A stretch of DNA of 27,409 nt from Parcubacteria group bacterium (GCA_016179715.1 JACPCQ010000064.1:1-27409); one strand, 5' to 3'. Positions 7,258 through 14,477 are shown, counted from the first letter of the stretch. Translations and numbers: made by a program. The notes: generated by a model from the letters alone, not told the origin.

Positions 7258-10200
7258 TCAACGCTCTCGCGCGATCATCAATTGCTCCTTATCCCATCGG
7301 AGTACTTTTGCATGTTCCGGAGGGCGTTCCGTGTGGGTTGCTGATATGATTCCTGCTTCGCGCCGCAAAACCGCCGCGTGTTTTTTTATAAGCGTTTCAG
7401 CCGCCTGTGAAGCATGGACCAGAAGCGCTGCGGGCTCTCCCGGCTGAAGTCCTTCCTCTTTGCGCCACGCCTGAATCTGCCGCACGAGCTCCCGCAGCAT
7501 ACCTTCCTCTTTCAGTTCCGCGGTTAATTGAGTGTCAAGGAATACTCCGCTTGTTTTTACTCCAAACTGCACGTCTTTGACATTTACTTCTCCCTTTACC
7601 CATTCTCGGGCGGCAGTAACCCACTTCTTTGGGTATTGTGTCTGAACAAAAAGGTTTTCTCCCACCTTCAGTAATTTAAGCGGCTGGCGCACTTTTATGC
7701 CGGCTTGCGCACGTTCGAAAAACGCCACCTTGATAACTTGGCGTAAGACATTAACCATTCCGACCTGTAGCGCATTTTGCTTTACTGTTTTTTCCGAGAC
7801 AGTGCTCCAATCTTCCCCATGCACACTTGATTTGTCGCTTTTAGTAAGCGTGTGGTGCATTTCCTCGGCTAAAAAAGGCGCAAACGGCGCGAGTAATTTT
7901 GCATACTCACGCAATGTCCAACCAAGAGTCGCGGCGTGCTTTCTTGCGGTCACGCTTCCGGGCGTTTTCATGTCACTGCGAATGCGTCGTATATACCAGC
8001 GGGAAATATCCTCAAGCATGAACGCCTCCAGCGTCCGCGCGGCTTTAACTATATCATACGCCTCAAAAAGCTGTGTTATTTCTGAGATAACCGCCCGGGT
8101 TTTTTCCACAAGCCAACTATCAAGTACCGCCACGATCTTGGGCGGATTTACTCCTGCGGGCACATGAGCGGCGTAAGTCTTCCAATAAGCAAGTACGTTT
8201 TCCGCGATCAAAAGAAACCGGCGGTTGATATCCGCAACGTCCTTTTCAACAAAACGCTTTTCTTCCCACGGCTGGTTAACAGTAAGGAAGTACCAGCGTA
8301 CCGCGTCCGCGCCGTACCGCTCAAAAAGCGTCCACGGATCTGTAGCGTTGCCGCGGGATTTGGACATCTTCTGCCCCTTAGCGTCCAGCACCAAACCGAG
8401 CGAAAGCACATGCCGATACGGCGCGGGAAAACCCAAGAGTGCGGACACCGCCAAGAGCGAATAAAACCATCCGCGCGTCTGATCTATTGCTTCACAAATA
8501 TAATCCGCAGGAAAATCAATCTTTTTTATCAGTTCAAAAGCATGCCTTTCTCCTAATTTTTCAATTTTTAACTTTTCATTTTTCGCTTGAGCAAAAGGCC
8601 AATGGTCTTTTGCGAACGGCATCGCGCCCGAATCAAACCACACGTCTGCAACTTCGCTCACGCGCCGCACTTCTCTGCCGCATCCGTCGCAACGCAGTAT
8701 AATGGCATCCACATAAGGACGGTGCAAATCCACGAGCCCCTCGCGGTCATACGGCCAGTTATGCAATCGCATTTCGCGCACTTCTCCTACTTCGGGCTGC
8801 CATGTCTTCCCGTACGCATCTTCGTCAGTACCCTCAATCGCAGCCGCAAGTATCCAAAGCGGGTCCCCGTGGCTCACAATCATAATCTTTTTCCCGCGGT
8901 GCTGGGTGCGAATATATTCCACCACTCTCATCACGCGGCGGCGCAGTGCACGCAGTCCTTCCCCTTGTTCGGGCTCAACAGTAAGGCGTTGGGCAGCGCT
9001 CGGCAGCGCCGTATGATATTCTTCCGTGGTTTTACCAACAAACGAACCCGCGTCAATCTCCCGCAGCTCCTCGCGTACGAGTATCTCGGTTCCGCCCCAC
9101 GCCTGGCTGTAGAGCTCCGCGGTCTGCCGGGCCCTGCGCAGAGGCGAAGTAAGAATGAGGTCAACGTTTTTGTCGGCCATCCGTTTCGCACTGCGCTCAA
9201 TCTGCTTTCTCCCGCGTGCGGTCAAGGCGCTTTGCCGCTCGGACTGCTCTTCGACCGGGCCAATGATGCCCGTTACGTTATGCTCGGCCTCCCCGTGCCG
9301 CGCCAAAAGCAGCATAGTGGGCGCAGAGTCTTTTTGGTCAAGCGCGGCAAGCCCGCTTGCCGTTGTATACAAATGACATGCACAACACTCCCAAAGCGGA
9401 AGGGGGGCTCCCCAGTAGCGCTCGCGGGATACGTTCCAATCTGTGTTTTCGGAAAGCCACTCTCCGAATCTCCCGTCACGCAGGTATTCCGGATGCCAAG
9501 AGACGGTTTTATTTTCGGCTATCATCCGATCTTTTACCGCAGTTGTGCGCAGCCACCATGCCTCGCGCGCATAATACAAAAGCGGGCTTTTGCATCGCCA
9601 GCAAAACGGGTAATCGTGCGTATATTCTTCGGTGTAAAAAATCAAGCCGCGCGCAGTAAGGTCAGCACAAATAAGCGGGTCAGCGTCTTTAACAAACAAT
9701 CGGTTCCACGAATATCCTTCGGTATCCATGAGCCCGTGTTCATCCACGGTTATGAGTGTCGGCAATCTTTCTTTTTTGGCAACAGCGCTGTCATCAGTCC
9801 CAAACGCCGGAGCAATGTGCACAATTCCCGTACCCTCGGTAAGGTGCACGAAATCCGCTCCAACCACGGTTCCTGACACTCCCTCTGCGGGATACGGAGG
9901 TTCGTAATGTTTTTCCACAAGCTCGGAGCCGCGTATCTCACGCACGATGTCAAATGTCTTTCCGGTTTTTTGCATAAGCGCCGCCATACGCTCCCGCGCA
10001 AAAATAAGCGCCTCGCCCGACGGTACTTCTTTTACAAGTACGTATAACGCTTCAGCGCTTACCGCAAGCGCAACATTGCCCGGAAGCGTCCATGGGGTGG
10101 TGGTCCAAGCCAAAAACGCCGCAGGGATCTCAAAGTCTTTCGTCGGGAACTTCACATATATCGCCTTTTCGGAAACTGCTTCATATCCCTGTGCCACCTC

Positions 10201-10827
10201 AAAGGAAGAAAGCGCGGTTTCGCACCGCGGACACCACGGCACAACTCTCTTGTCCCGGTAGAGCAATTCCTGCGCATGAAGCCGCGCCAGTATCCACCAG
10301 AGCGACTCAATGTATGGGCGCGCCATGGTTACGTAGGCGCGTTTCAGATCCACCCAATATCCCATGCGCTCGGTCATGCGCTCCCACTCTTCCTTATATA
10401 AAAACACATTTTTACGCGCTTCCTCCACAAATGTTTCCACTCCAAGTCGCTCAATGTCTTTTTTTGTTTTTATGCCGAGCTTCTTCTCCACCTCTACCTC
10501 TGTCGGCAAGCCGTGCGTGTCCCACCCCGCGCGGCGTTCCACAAAAAAGCCGCGCATCGTTTTGTAGCGCAACAGCGCATCTTTAAACGTACGCACTTCC
10601 ACATGGTGAATTCCGGGCTTTCCGTTTGCATAGGGAGGGCCCTCATAAAATACAAAACGCTTTCTGCGGGCTCGGCGCGCAACGCTCTCGGCAAACGCAT
10701 CGCGCGCGCGCCAAAATTCCAAAATTTTTTCCTCGCGTTTTGCGGGAGTCTGCTCCGGCAGTAATGATGGCTTTTGTTCTTTTTCTTTGTCCATAACGTA
10801 AAAAGGCGTGTACGCGGAATTCGGCAC
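7258..10827 (-). CDS. ileS: Isoleucyl-tRNA synthetase with an internal histidine-phosphatase domain
   Basis: Class I synthetase, 1189 residues, longer than a typical ~1040-residue IleRS of this type. The HIGH-like segment is PPYANGKPGIHHV (64-76), as in clostridial-type enzymes. The CP1 editing domain spans about 220-400 (WTTTPWTLPGN 241-251, GTGIVHIAPAFG 332-343), and KMSKS is at 820-824. Between the cysteine pairs CCAC (481-484) and CDGC (713-716) sits a full histidine phosphatase domain (about 504-690): LLARHGEAEHN, SPLRRARQTAE (561-571), VSHGD (651-655). The IleRS sequence resumes with DLHRPYVD. A second, low-complexity insert lies at about 747-766. The reading frame is unbroken. The GTG start abuts the argS stop with GGAG 9 nt upstream; ATG 10794 is the alternative. 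Confidence 0.96.
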   Translation of the reverse strand: MPNSAYTPFYVMDKEKEQKPSLLPEQTPAKREEKILEFWRARDAFAESVARRARRKRFVFYEGPPYANGKPGIHHVEVRTFKDALLRYKTMRGFFVERRAGWDTHGLPTEVEVEKKLGIKTKKDIERLGVETFVEEARKNVFLYKEEWERMTERMGYWVDLKRAYVTMARPYIESLWWILARLHAQELLYRDKRVVPWCPRCETALSSFEVAQGYEAVSEKAIYVKFPTKDFEIPAAFLAWTTTPWTLPGNVALAVSAEALYVLVKEVPSGEALIFARERMAALMQKTGKTFDIVREIRGSELVEKHYEPPYPAEGVSGTVVGADFVHLTEGTGIVHIAPAFGTDDSAVAKKERLPTLITVDEHGLMDTEGYSWNRLFVKDADPLICADLTARGLIFYTEEYTHDYPFCWRCKSPLLYYAREAWWLRTTAVKDRMIAENKTVSWHPEYLRDGRFGEWLSENTDWNVSRERYWGAPLPLWECCACHLYTTASGLAALDQKDSAPTMLLLARHGEAEHNVTGIIGPVEEQSERQSALTARGRKQIERSAKRMADKNVDLILTSPLRRARQTAELYSQAWGGTEILVREELREIDAGSFVGKTTEEYHTALPSAAQRLTVEPEQGEGLRALRRRVMRVVEYIRTQHRGKKIMIVSHGDPLWILAAAIEGTDEDAYGKTWQPEVGEVREMRLHNWPYDREGLVDLHRPYVDAIILRCDGCGREVRRVSEVADVWFDSGAMPFAKDHWPFAQAKNEKLKIEKLGERHAFELIKKIDFPADYICEAIDQTRGWFYSLLAVSALLGFPAPYRHVLSLGLVLDAKGQKMSKSRGNATDPWTLFERYGADAVRWYFLTVNQPWEEKRFVEKDVADINRRFLLIAENVLAYWKTYAAHVPAGVNPPKIVAVLDSWLVEKTRAVISEITQLFEAYDIVKAARTLEAFMLEDISRWYIRRIRSDMKTPGSVTARKHAATLGWTLREYAKLLAPFAPFLAEEMHHTLTKSDKSSVHGEDWSTVSEKTVKQNALQVGMVNVLRQVIKVAFFERAQAGIKVRQPLKLLKVGENLFVQTQYPKKWVTAAREWVKGEVNVKDVQFGVKTSGVFLDTQLTAELKEEGMLRELVRQIQAWRKEEGLQPGEPAALLVHASQAAETLIKKHAAVLRREAGIISATHTERPPEHAKVLRWDKEQLMIARER
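8530..8586 (-). repeat. AT-rich repeat inserted in frame in ileS
   Basis: Residues about 748-766 of IleRS contain NEKLKIEKLGE, encoded by a near-repetitive AT-rich stretch resembling the AATTTTCAATTTTTAA-type repeats in nearby intergenic DNA (6440-6465, 6531-6541). It lies in a loop between the WFDSGAMPFA...HWPF and DFPADYICEAIDQTRGWFY blocks, where length varies in the family. Confidence 0.45.
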
Positions 10828-12534
10828 TTACATGCGCTCCGGCGCCCGAATGCCAAGAAGCCAAAGGCCGTTTTTCAGCGTTGCCGCAACCGCAGCAGTC
10901 ATCATAATGCGCCACGGAGCTTCTGTTCCGCTATCCACAATGCGCTCTGCCGCATAAAAATGATTAAACGCCTGTGCCAGCCCGGATAAAAATGTGCACA
11001 GATGCTGGGGAGCGTATTCGGCAAGCGCGGCCGAAACAACATCCGGAAAATGTATAAGCTCCCGTTCAAGTGGATACACGCGAACGGGAAAATGTTCCGC
11101 CGAGACATCAAGCCCTGCCGCATGTGCCTTGCGCAATACCGAGCATGCGCGGGCGTACGTATATTGCAGGTACGGCCCCGAGTCCCCCTCAAACGAAAGT
11201 GAGGAGTCCGGGTCAAAGATAATATCTTTTCCGATAGACTGGCGTAAGATGGAATACTTTATCGCCGCAACCGCGACATCATACGCAACTGTGCGGCGTT
11301 CCGCTTCGGCAACGATTCCGCTCTCTTTCATCTTTTTTTCGGCAAGCGTTTTTACCTCGTCCAGCAATGCCTCTGCGGCAATGACGTTTCCCGTGCGCGA
11401 GGACATTTTTCCGCTCTTCAGGCGCAGCATGCCGTGTGTTATGTGCTCGGTTTTCCCGGCAAGCTCCGGACGAATCTGCCGCATCGCCTCGCGCACCACT
11501 TTAAAATATTCCCTTACCTCGTTTCCCGTTACCACAAGCGAGCGGTCAGGATGCAGACGTTCTTCCTTTGTAAGCATGAGTCCAAGATCCTTTGCCTCGT
11601 ATGTCGGAAGTCCGCTCGTAGAAAGAAACACGCGCGTATGCAGCCCGTACGGCTCGCCGCGAAACACCACCGCGCCCTCGCTTTGCTCAAAAACACCCTT
11701 TACAAGATATTCTTCTACCAGCGCCTTCCCCTTTTGCCACGTTTCAGACTCAAAAAAATACTCGTCAAAACGCGTGCCAAGCCGCGGATAAATCTTTGCA
11801 AAGTACTCCAGACTGTCCGCCCGCCCTCTTTCATAGAGCTCGCGCACGTGCGGCGAGCAACCCTCATAAATCTCGCGGTTTATGTTTTCAATTGCGGTTT
11901 TATCCGTCGCCGCGCCCTCTTCGTATGCGCGATTTCCCTCTTGATACATCTTTCCCCAAAAGACCATTCTTTCTCGCAGTGCGGCAGCCTTGTCGGGAAG
12001 TGTTTCATTTTGCGCCGCCCACACCGCCTTTGCCACATGCAAACCAACGTCTCCTTGATAGTTTGCGCGAACAATCTCGGCTCCGGAAAATTCACATATC
12101 CGTGAAAGCGTCTCGCCAATGGCATTAGACATCAAATGCCCGATGTGAAATTCCTTGAACGGGTTCGGGTCGGTGTATTCAATAAGGACGCGCGTGCCTG
12201 CACGTGCGGCATTTCGGCCGTAAGCTTCTCCTTCCTTTATAATAGTATGCATCTCTTCGGCAAGCGCCTCGCGGCTAATCTTAAAATTTATAAATCCGGG
12301 GGACGCAACGCTTACGCGCGCCGCGCGCATGACATCCAATTTTTCCAGCATTTTTACAATCGCTTCGGCTATCTCCATGGGCGGCTTACCGACGGCCTGT
12401 GCTACGGCAAGCGCAATGTTTGACGCCCAGTCGCCGTGTTCGGGCAGCCGCGGACGCGCAAGCGAAAAAGCGACACTCGGCAATCCGAGCGCCTCCAGTA
12501 CTTCGGCAAGTTTTCGTTCCAGCAGCGCGCGCAT
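10828..12534 (-). CDS. argS: Arginyl-tRNA synthetase
   Basis: Charges tRNA-Arg (class I), 568 residues, normal length. It has an N-terminal Add-1 domain (1-100), the catalytic core with YTDPNPFKEFHIGHLMSN (HIGH at 130-133), the second signature KMSSRTGNV, and a C-terminal DALR anticodon-binding domain (about 450-568) ending IRAPERM. Its stop touches the GTG of ileS, so the genes form one unit. ATG 12534 faces divergently away from smpB across 62 nt. No convincing Shine-Dalgarno is present. Confidence 0.97.
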   Translation of the reverse strand: MRALLERKLAEVLEALGLPSVAFSLARPRLPEHGDWASNIALAVAQAVGKPPMEIAEAIVKMLEKLDVMRAARVSVASPGFINFKISREALAEEMHTIIKEGEAYGRNAARAGTRVLIEYTDPNPFKEFHIGHLMSNAIGETLSRICEFSGAEIVRANYQGDVGLHVAKAVWAAQNETLPDKAAALRERMVFWGKMYQEGNRAYEEGAATDKTAIENINREIYEGCSPHVRELYERGRADSLEYFAKIYPRLGTRFDEYFFESETWQKGKALVEEYLVKGVFEQSEGAVVFRGEPYGLHTRVFLSTSGLPTYEAKDLGLMLTKEERLHPDRSLVVTGNEVREYFKVVREAMRQIRPELAGKTEHITHGMLRLKSGKMSSRTGNVIAAEALLDEVKTLAEKKMKESGIVAEAERRTVAYDVAVAAIKYSILRQSIGKDIIFDPDSSLSFEGDSGPYLQYTYARACSVLRKAHAAGLDVSAEHFPVRVYPLERELIHFPDVVSAALAEYAPQHLCTFLSGLAQAFNHFYAAERIVDSGTEAPWRIMMTAAVAATLKNGLWLLGIRAPERM

Positions 12535-12581
12535 ACTCTTATGTGTATGTTATCGCAAAACGGCAGAAATGGGAATTTTTA

Positions 12582-12590
12582 TGTTATACT
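12582..12590 (+). promoter_or_regulatory. Extended -10 promoter of smpB, leaderless architecture
   Basis: TGTTATACT is an extended -10 element (TGn plus TATACT at 12585-12590). No clear -35 box lies 16-18 nt upstream, as is allowed for extended -10 promoters. The ATG of smpB begins 6 nt after the box, at the expected transcription start, and there is no ribosome site. Confidence 0.6.
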
Positions 12591-12596
12591 GGCCGA

Positions 12597-13055
12597 ATGG
12601 CGGAGCTTGCCGCAAACAAAAAAGCGTTCACCGATTACGACCTGCTTGAAAAATTTGAGGCGGGGATTTCGCTCTACGGTTTTGAAACTAAGTCGGCCAA
12701 GCTCAAGCGCGCGGAACTTGCCGGAAGCCGCGTGATTATCCGCGGAGGCGAGGCGTTTTTGGTGGGAGCAGAAATCCCGCCGTACCAATCCGCAAACACG
12801 CCCAAAGAGTACGATTCCCAGCGCACGCGCAAACTCCTTCTGGGCAAAAAAGAAATCTCGCGCTTGGCGGGAAAGAGCGAGGAGAGGGGCTTGACACTTA
12901 TCCCTATAAGGTTGTATACTAAAGGCAACTTGGTGAAGCTGGAGTTCGGCATCGCGCGCGGGAGAAAAAAATACGACAAGCGCGCACGCATCAAAGAACG
13001 CGAAACCAAGCGCCACATTGAGCGCACGTTGAAAAAATCCGCCGCATCTGCATAG
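12597..13055 (+). CDS. smpB: SsrA-binding protein SmpB
   Basis: Small basic RNA-binding protein, 152 residues, that delivers tmRNA to stalled ribosomes. It shows the family landmarks YDLLEKFEAGISLYGFETKSAK, TRKLLLGKKEI, GLTLIPIRLYTKGNLVKLEFGIARGRKKYDKR and a basic C-terminal tail (RARIKERETKRHIERTLKKS) that enters the mRNA channel. The start at ATG 12597 is preferred because the family begins just here and a -10 box lies immediately before it; the longer upstream reading overlaps argS antisense. tmRNA follows 219 nt downstream on the same strand. Confidence 0.96.
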   Translation: MAELAANKKAFTDYDLLEKFEAGISLYGFETKSAKLKRAELAGSRVIIRGGEAFLVGAEIPPYQSANTPKEYDSQRTRKLLLGKKEISRLAGKSEERGLTLIPIRLYTKGNLVKLEFGIARGRKKYDKRARIKERETKRHIERTLKKSAASA

Positions 13056-13072
13056 CCGCATGCCGATGCAAA

Positions 13073-13098
13073 CAGTATATACTATAGTATGTACTATT
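13073..13098 (+). promoter_or_regulatory. AT-rich palindromic patch, possible promoter for tmRNA precursor
   Basis: AGTATATACT (13075-13084 region) followed by ATAGTATGTACTAT gives overlapping -10-like boxes (TATACT 13078-13083). No good -35 box was found at the right distance. If used, it would give a ~180-nt 5' precursor needing RNase P cleavage at 13275. Confidence 0.3.
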
Positions 13099-13115
13099 TT
13101 TACCGCCGCACGCGC

Positions 13116-13155
13116 CTGCCTCGCCCTGCCTGCCGGCAGGCAGGCGGCAGGCAGG
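13116..13155. repeat. GC-rich palindrome, copy 1
   Basis: The centre CCTGCCTGCCGGCAGGCAGG (13125-13144) is a perfect 20-bp palindrome, flanked by further CCTGCC/GGCAGG arms. Related copies are at 16677-16696 and 18038-18057. Confidence 0.8.
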
Positions 13156-13158
13156 CTT

Positions 13159-13191
13159 AATTTTGCAGTCGCTCGCGGACTCGCGAGCAAA
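13159..13191. repeat. 33-bp direct repeat, copy 1
   Basis: Identical to 13235-13267. It contains the hairpin GCTCGCG-GACT-CGCGAGC flanked by TTTT and AAA. Confidence 0.85.
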
Positions 13192-13234
13192 CGTGCAAAA
13201 TATGGGTAGCCCCTCGACAGGACTCGGGGTGCTC

Positions 13235-13267
13235 AATTTTGCAGTCGCTCGCGGACTCGCGAGCAAA
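13235..13267. repeat. 33-bp direct repeat, copy 2, just before tmRNA
   Basis: It starts 76 bp after the start of copy 1 and ends 7 nt before the tmRNA 5' end. It holds TTGCAG (13239-13244), and CAAAAT at 13264-13269 overlaps its end; these could act as weak -35/-10 boxes with a 19-nt spacer, placing transcription at about 13275. Between the copies, AGCCCCTCGA and TCGGGGTGCT form another hairpin. Confidence 0.75.
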
Positions 13268-13274
13268 ATTGGCA

Positions 13275-13666
13275 GGGGATGATTGGCTTCGAAAGGCGGT
13301 TGATTCTTTTTGCTTCATGCAGAGGACGATATGTTACCTCTCAAATCATCATATCGCTTCAGTAAGTGCAAACTTATTGTCAAAGACAAGAACTGCAGTC
13401 GCCTCCCTTTTTGGGAACGACCTCGTTCTTGCTCCTTCCTACGCCTAATAGTGGCGCAGGCATCCGTCGGCTGACGCTCCGTAGGCCGGACGCGGGTGTT
13501 ATATCCGGGGCTTGACTCCAACCGCCCGATTGGAGTGACACAAACAGGGCACACGCATGCTTTGGATTTCGTTCCGTTCCACCAAGGCATGCACACAAAC
13601 GGAACTACGCATGTAAACGCACCAAGATGACCCCCCTTCACGTGGGTTCAATTCCCACCATCTCCA
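13275..13666 (+). ncRNA. ssrA: Transfer-messenger RNA (tmRNA, one-piece)
   Basis: The 5' end GGGGATGATTGGCTTCGAAAGG pairs over 7 bp (GGGGATG with CATCTCC at 13659-13665, one G-U) to form the acceptor stem, followed by discriminator A13666. The T arm is GTGGGTTCAATTCCCAC. The CCA tail is not encoded (CTG follows). The tag reading frame runs 13368-13448, and the remaining 3' portion holds the pseudoknot region. Length about 392 nt, ordinary for a one-piece tmRNA. Its partner smpB lies upstream on the same strand. A UUCG-looped terminator follows. Confidence 0.96.
13368..13448 (+). other. tmRNA tag-peptide reading frame (26 codons plus TAA)
   Basis: GCA AAC is the resume pair, preceded by CAGTAAGT. 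The tag begins ANLLSKTRTA and ends LVLAPSYA before TAA. It is longer than the common 8-15 residues and lacks the usual ALAA end. The alanine start, AN, and a hydrophobic C-terminus ending in A support the frame. Confidence 0.8.
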
Positions 13667-13667
13667 C
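13652..13667 (+). repeat. tmRNA 3'-end repeat, copy 1 (in tmRNA)
   Basis: TTCCCACCATCTCCAC, part of the T arm and acceptor stem of tmRNA. Exact copies follow at 13850 and 14047. Confidence 0.85.
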
Positions 13668-13680
13668 TGATAAAAACATT

Positions 13681-13710
13681 AGCGCCTTCGGGCGCTTTTG
13701 TTTTTTCAGT
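13681..13710 (+). terminator. tmRNA terminator
   Basis: AGCGCC-TTCG-GGCGCT followed by TTTGTTTTTT. The flanks CTCCACTGA and TCAGTGGAG extend the stem back into the tmRNA 3' end. Confidence 0.85.
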
Positions 13711-13742
13711 GGAGAAGAGCGAAGTGCCTGCGCACTTCGCGT

Positions 13743-13754
13743 GTGGGAATTGAA
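13743..13754 (-). repeat. Inverted tmRNA T-arm copy 1'
   Basis: GTGGGAATTGAA is the exact reverse complement of TTCAATTCCCAC in the tmRNA T arm (13647-13658). With the first copy it encloses the tmRNA terminator. Confidence 0.75.
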
Positions 13755-13849
13755 AGCCGCAGCGATGTTTTTGTTTGCCCGAAGGGCAAGGCAAAAACCG
13801 CGAGGCGGGGTCGCGAAAAATTTCCGTCAGGAAATTTATTTGTGACCAC

Positions 13850-13865
13850 TTCCCACCATCTCCAC
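13850..13865 (+). repeat. tmRNA 3'-end repeat, copy 2
   Basis: Exact 16-bp copy of TTCCCACCATCTCCAC, 198 bp from copy 1, again followed directly by a terminator hairpin. Confidence 0.85.
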
Positions 13866-13869
13866 AAAA

Positions 13870-13906
13870 GAAAAATGTCCCGCCTCGTGCGGGATATTTT
13901 TCTTTT
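13870..13906 (+). terminator. Terminator after repeat copy 2
   Basis: AAAAAT-g-TCCCGC / GCGGGA-t-ATTTTT stem followed by TCTTTT. It could work in both directions. Confidence 0.7.
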
Positions 13907-13918
13907 GCTTGCACGATT

Positions 13919-13933
13919 GTGGTGGGAATTGAA
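13919..13933 (-). repeat. Inverted tmRNA T-arm copy 2'
   Basis: GTGGTGGGAATTGAA is the reverse complement of the T-arm sequence TTCAATTCCCACC plus AC. It is the second inverted copy. Confidence 0.75.
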
Positions 13934-14046
13934 GGGTATTCTCAAAACGCAAACTGCTTTGCGTTTTGGGAAACCCGGACTCCGAAGGAGGAGCGAGCCT
14001 GTTTCGAGCACAGCCGAGAAACGTTGCGAGCGACGGGGGAGGAGAA

Positions 14047-14062
14047 TTCCCACCATCTCCAC
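14047..14062 (+). repeat. tmRNA 3'-end repeat, copy 3
   Basis: Third exact copy of TTCCCACCATCTCCAC, 197 bp after copy 2. Confidence 0.85.
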
Positions 14063-14161
14063 AAAATAAGGAATGCAATGACAATATTTTTGTAGTCCTT
14101 CACTTCATTCAGGATCTACGAGACGCCGAAATGCTCTTGCATTTTGGCGCCACCACTACAA

Positions 14162-14196
14162 AAATCACCCTGTCTCGCATGGGGTGATTTTTATTT
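14162..14196 (+). terminator. Terminator at the end of the tmRNA-end array
   Basis: AAATCACCC / GGGTGATTT stem with a T-rich tail (ATTTTTATTT). An inner hairpin with arms CGCCgAAATGC and GCATTTtGGCG lies just upstream (about 14124-14150). Confidence 0.7.
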
Positions 14197-14284
14197 GTGT
14201 GTGTTTCTAAACTTCCTTTCTCAGCTCTGGCACGAAAGGGGGGATAATTTTTCATACCCCCGTTCTCTCAAATCCTCATTAGCA

Positions 14285-14313
14285 GGAAACCGCTGAACAT
14301 TTTGGTCTAAGAT
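14285..14313 (+). repeat. 29-bp dispersed element, copy 1
   Basis: Begins GGAAACCGCTGAACATT and ends GTCTAAGAT. 24 of 29 bases match 16695-16723. Both copies are followed by a hairpin with a T-run. Confidence 0.65.
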
Positions 14314-14434
14314 GTGGAATAATAAAGGTTGAATACGCCACCCAGGTGGCGCGTTGGTTTTTGCTTGCCGTAGTTGACGAATGTCTCGTTTTTTGGGTTT
14401 TCTTTGCTGTTTTTAGCATTTGGGGTTATCCACC

Positions 14435-14462
14435 TTGACAATTAATGCTCATTTGCTAATAT
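14435..14462 (+). promoter_or_regulatory. Strong sigma-70-like promoter
   Basis: Perfect TTGACA (14435-14440), 16-nt spacer, TAATAT (14457-14462). The only thing downstream in sense is a terminator hairpin at 14478, overlapping the convergent NYN gene end, so the product would be an RNA of about 55-60 nt. Confidence 0.6.
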
Positions 14463-14477
14463 TGCAGCATCGCTATG

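Noticed and set aside
8587..9876. 429-codon open frame on the plus strand
   Set aside because: It lies fully antisense to the unmistakable IleRS gene and has no recognisable domain, promoter or ribosome site; high GC and biased codons make such shadows common.
13652..14062. CRISPR array
   Set aside because: Only three 16-bp repeats about 198 bp apart, derived from the tmRNA end, with inverted copies between; spacing and structure do not fit CRISPR, and no cas genes are present.
13840..14062. Extra tRNA or second tmRNA genes ending at the copied 3' ends
   Set aside because: Copies 2 and 3 have acceptor/T-arm 3' sequence but no matching 5' acceptor strand or D/anticodon arms upstream.
13700..14070. 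Overlapping frames of 70-120 codons on both strands after tmRNA
   Set aside because: They arise from hairpin and repeat DNA; translations are low in structure, overlap each other in several frames and match no family.
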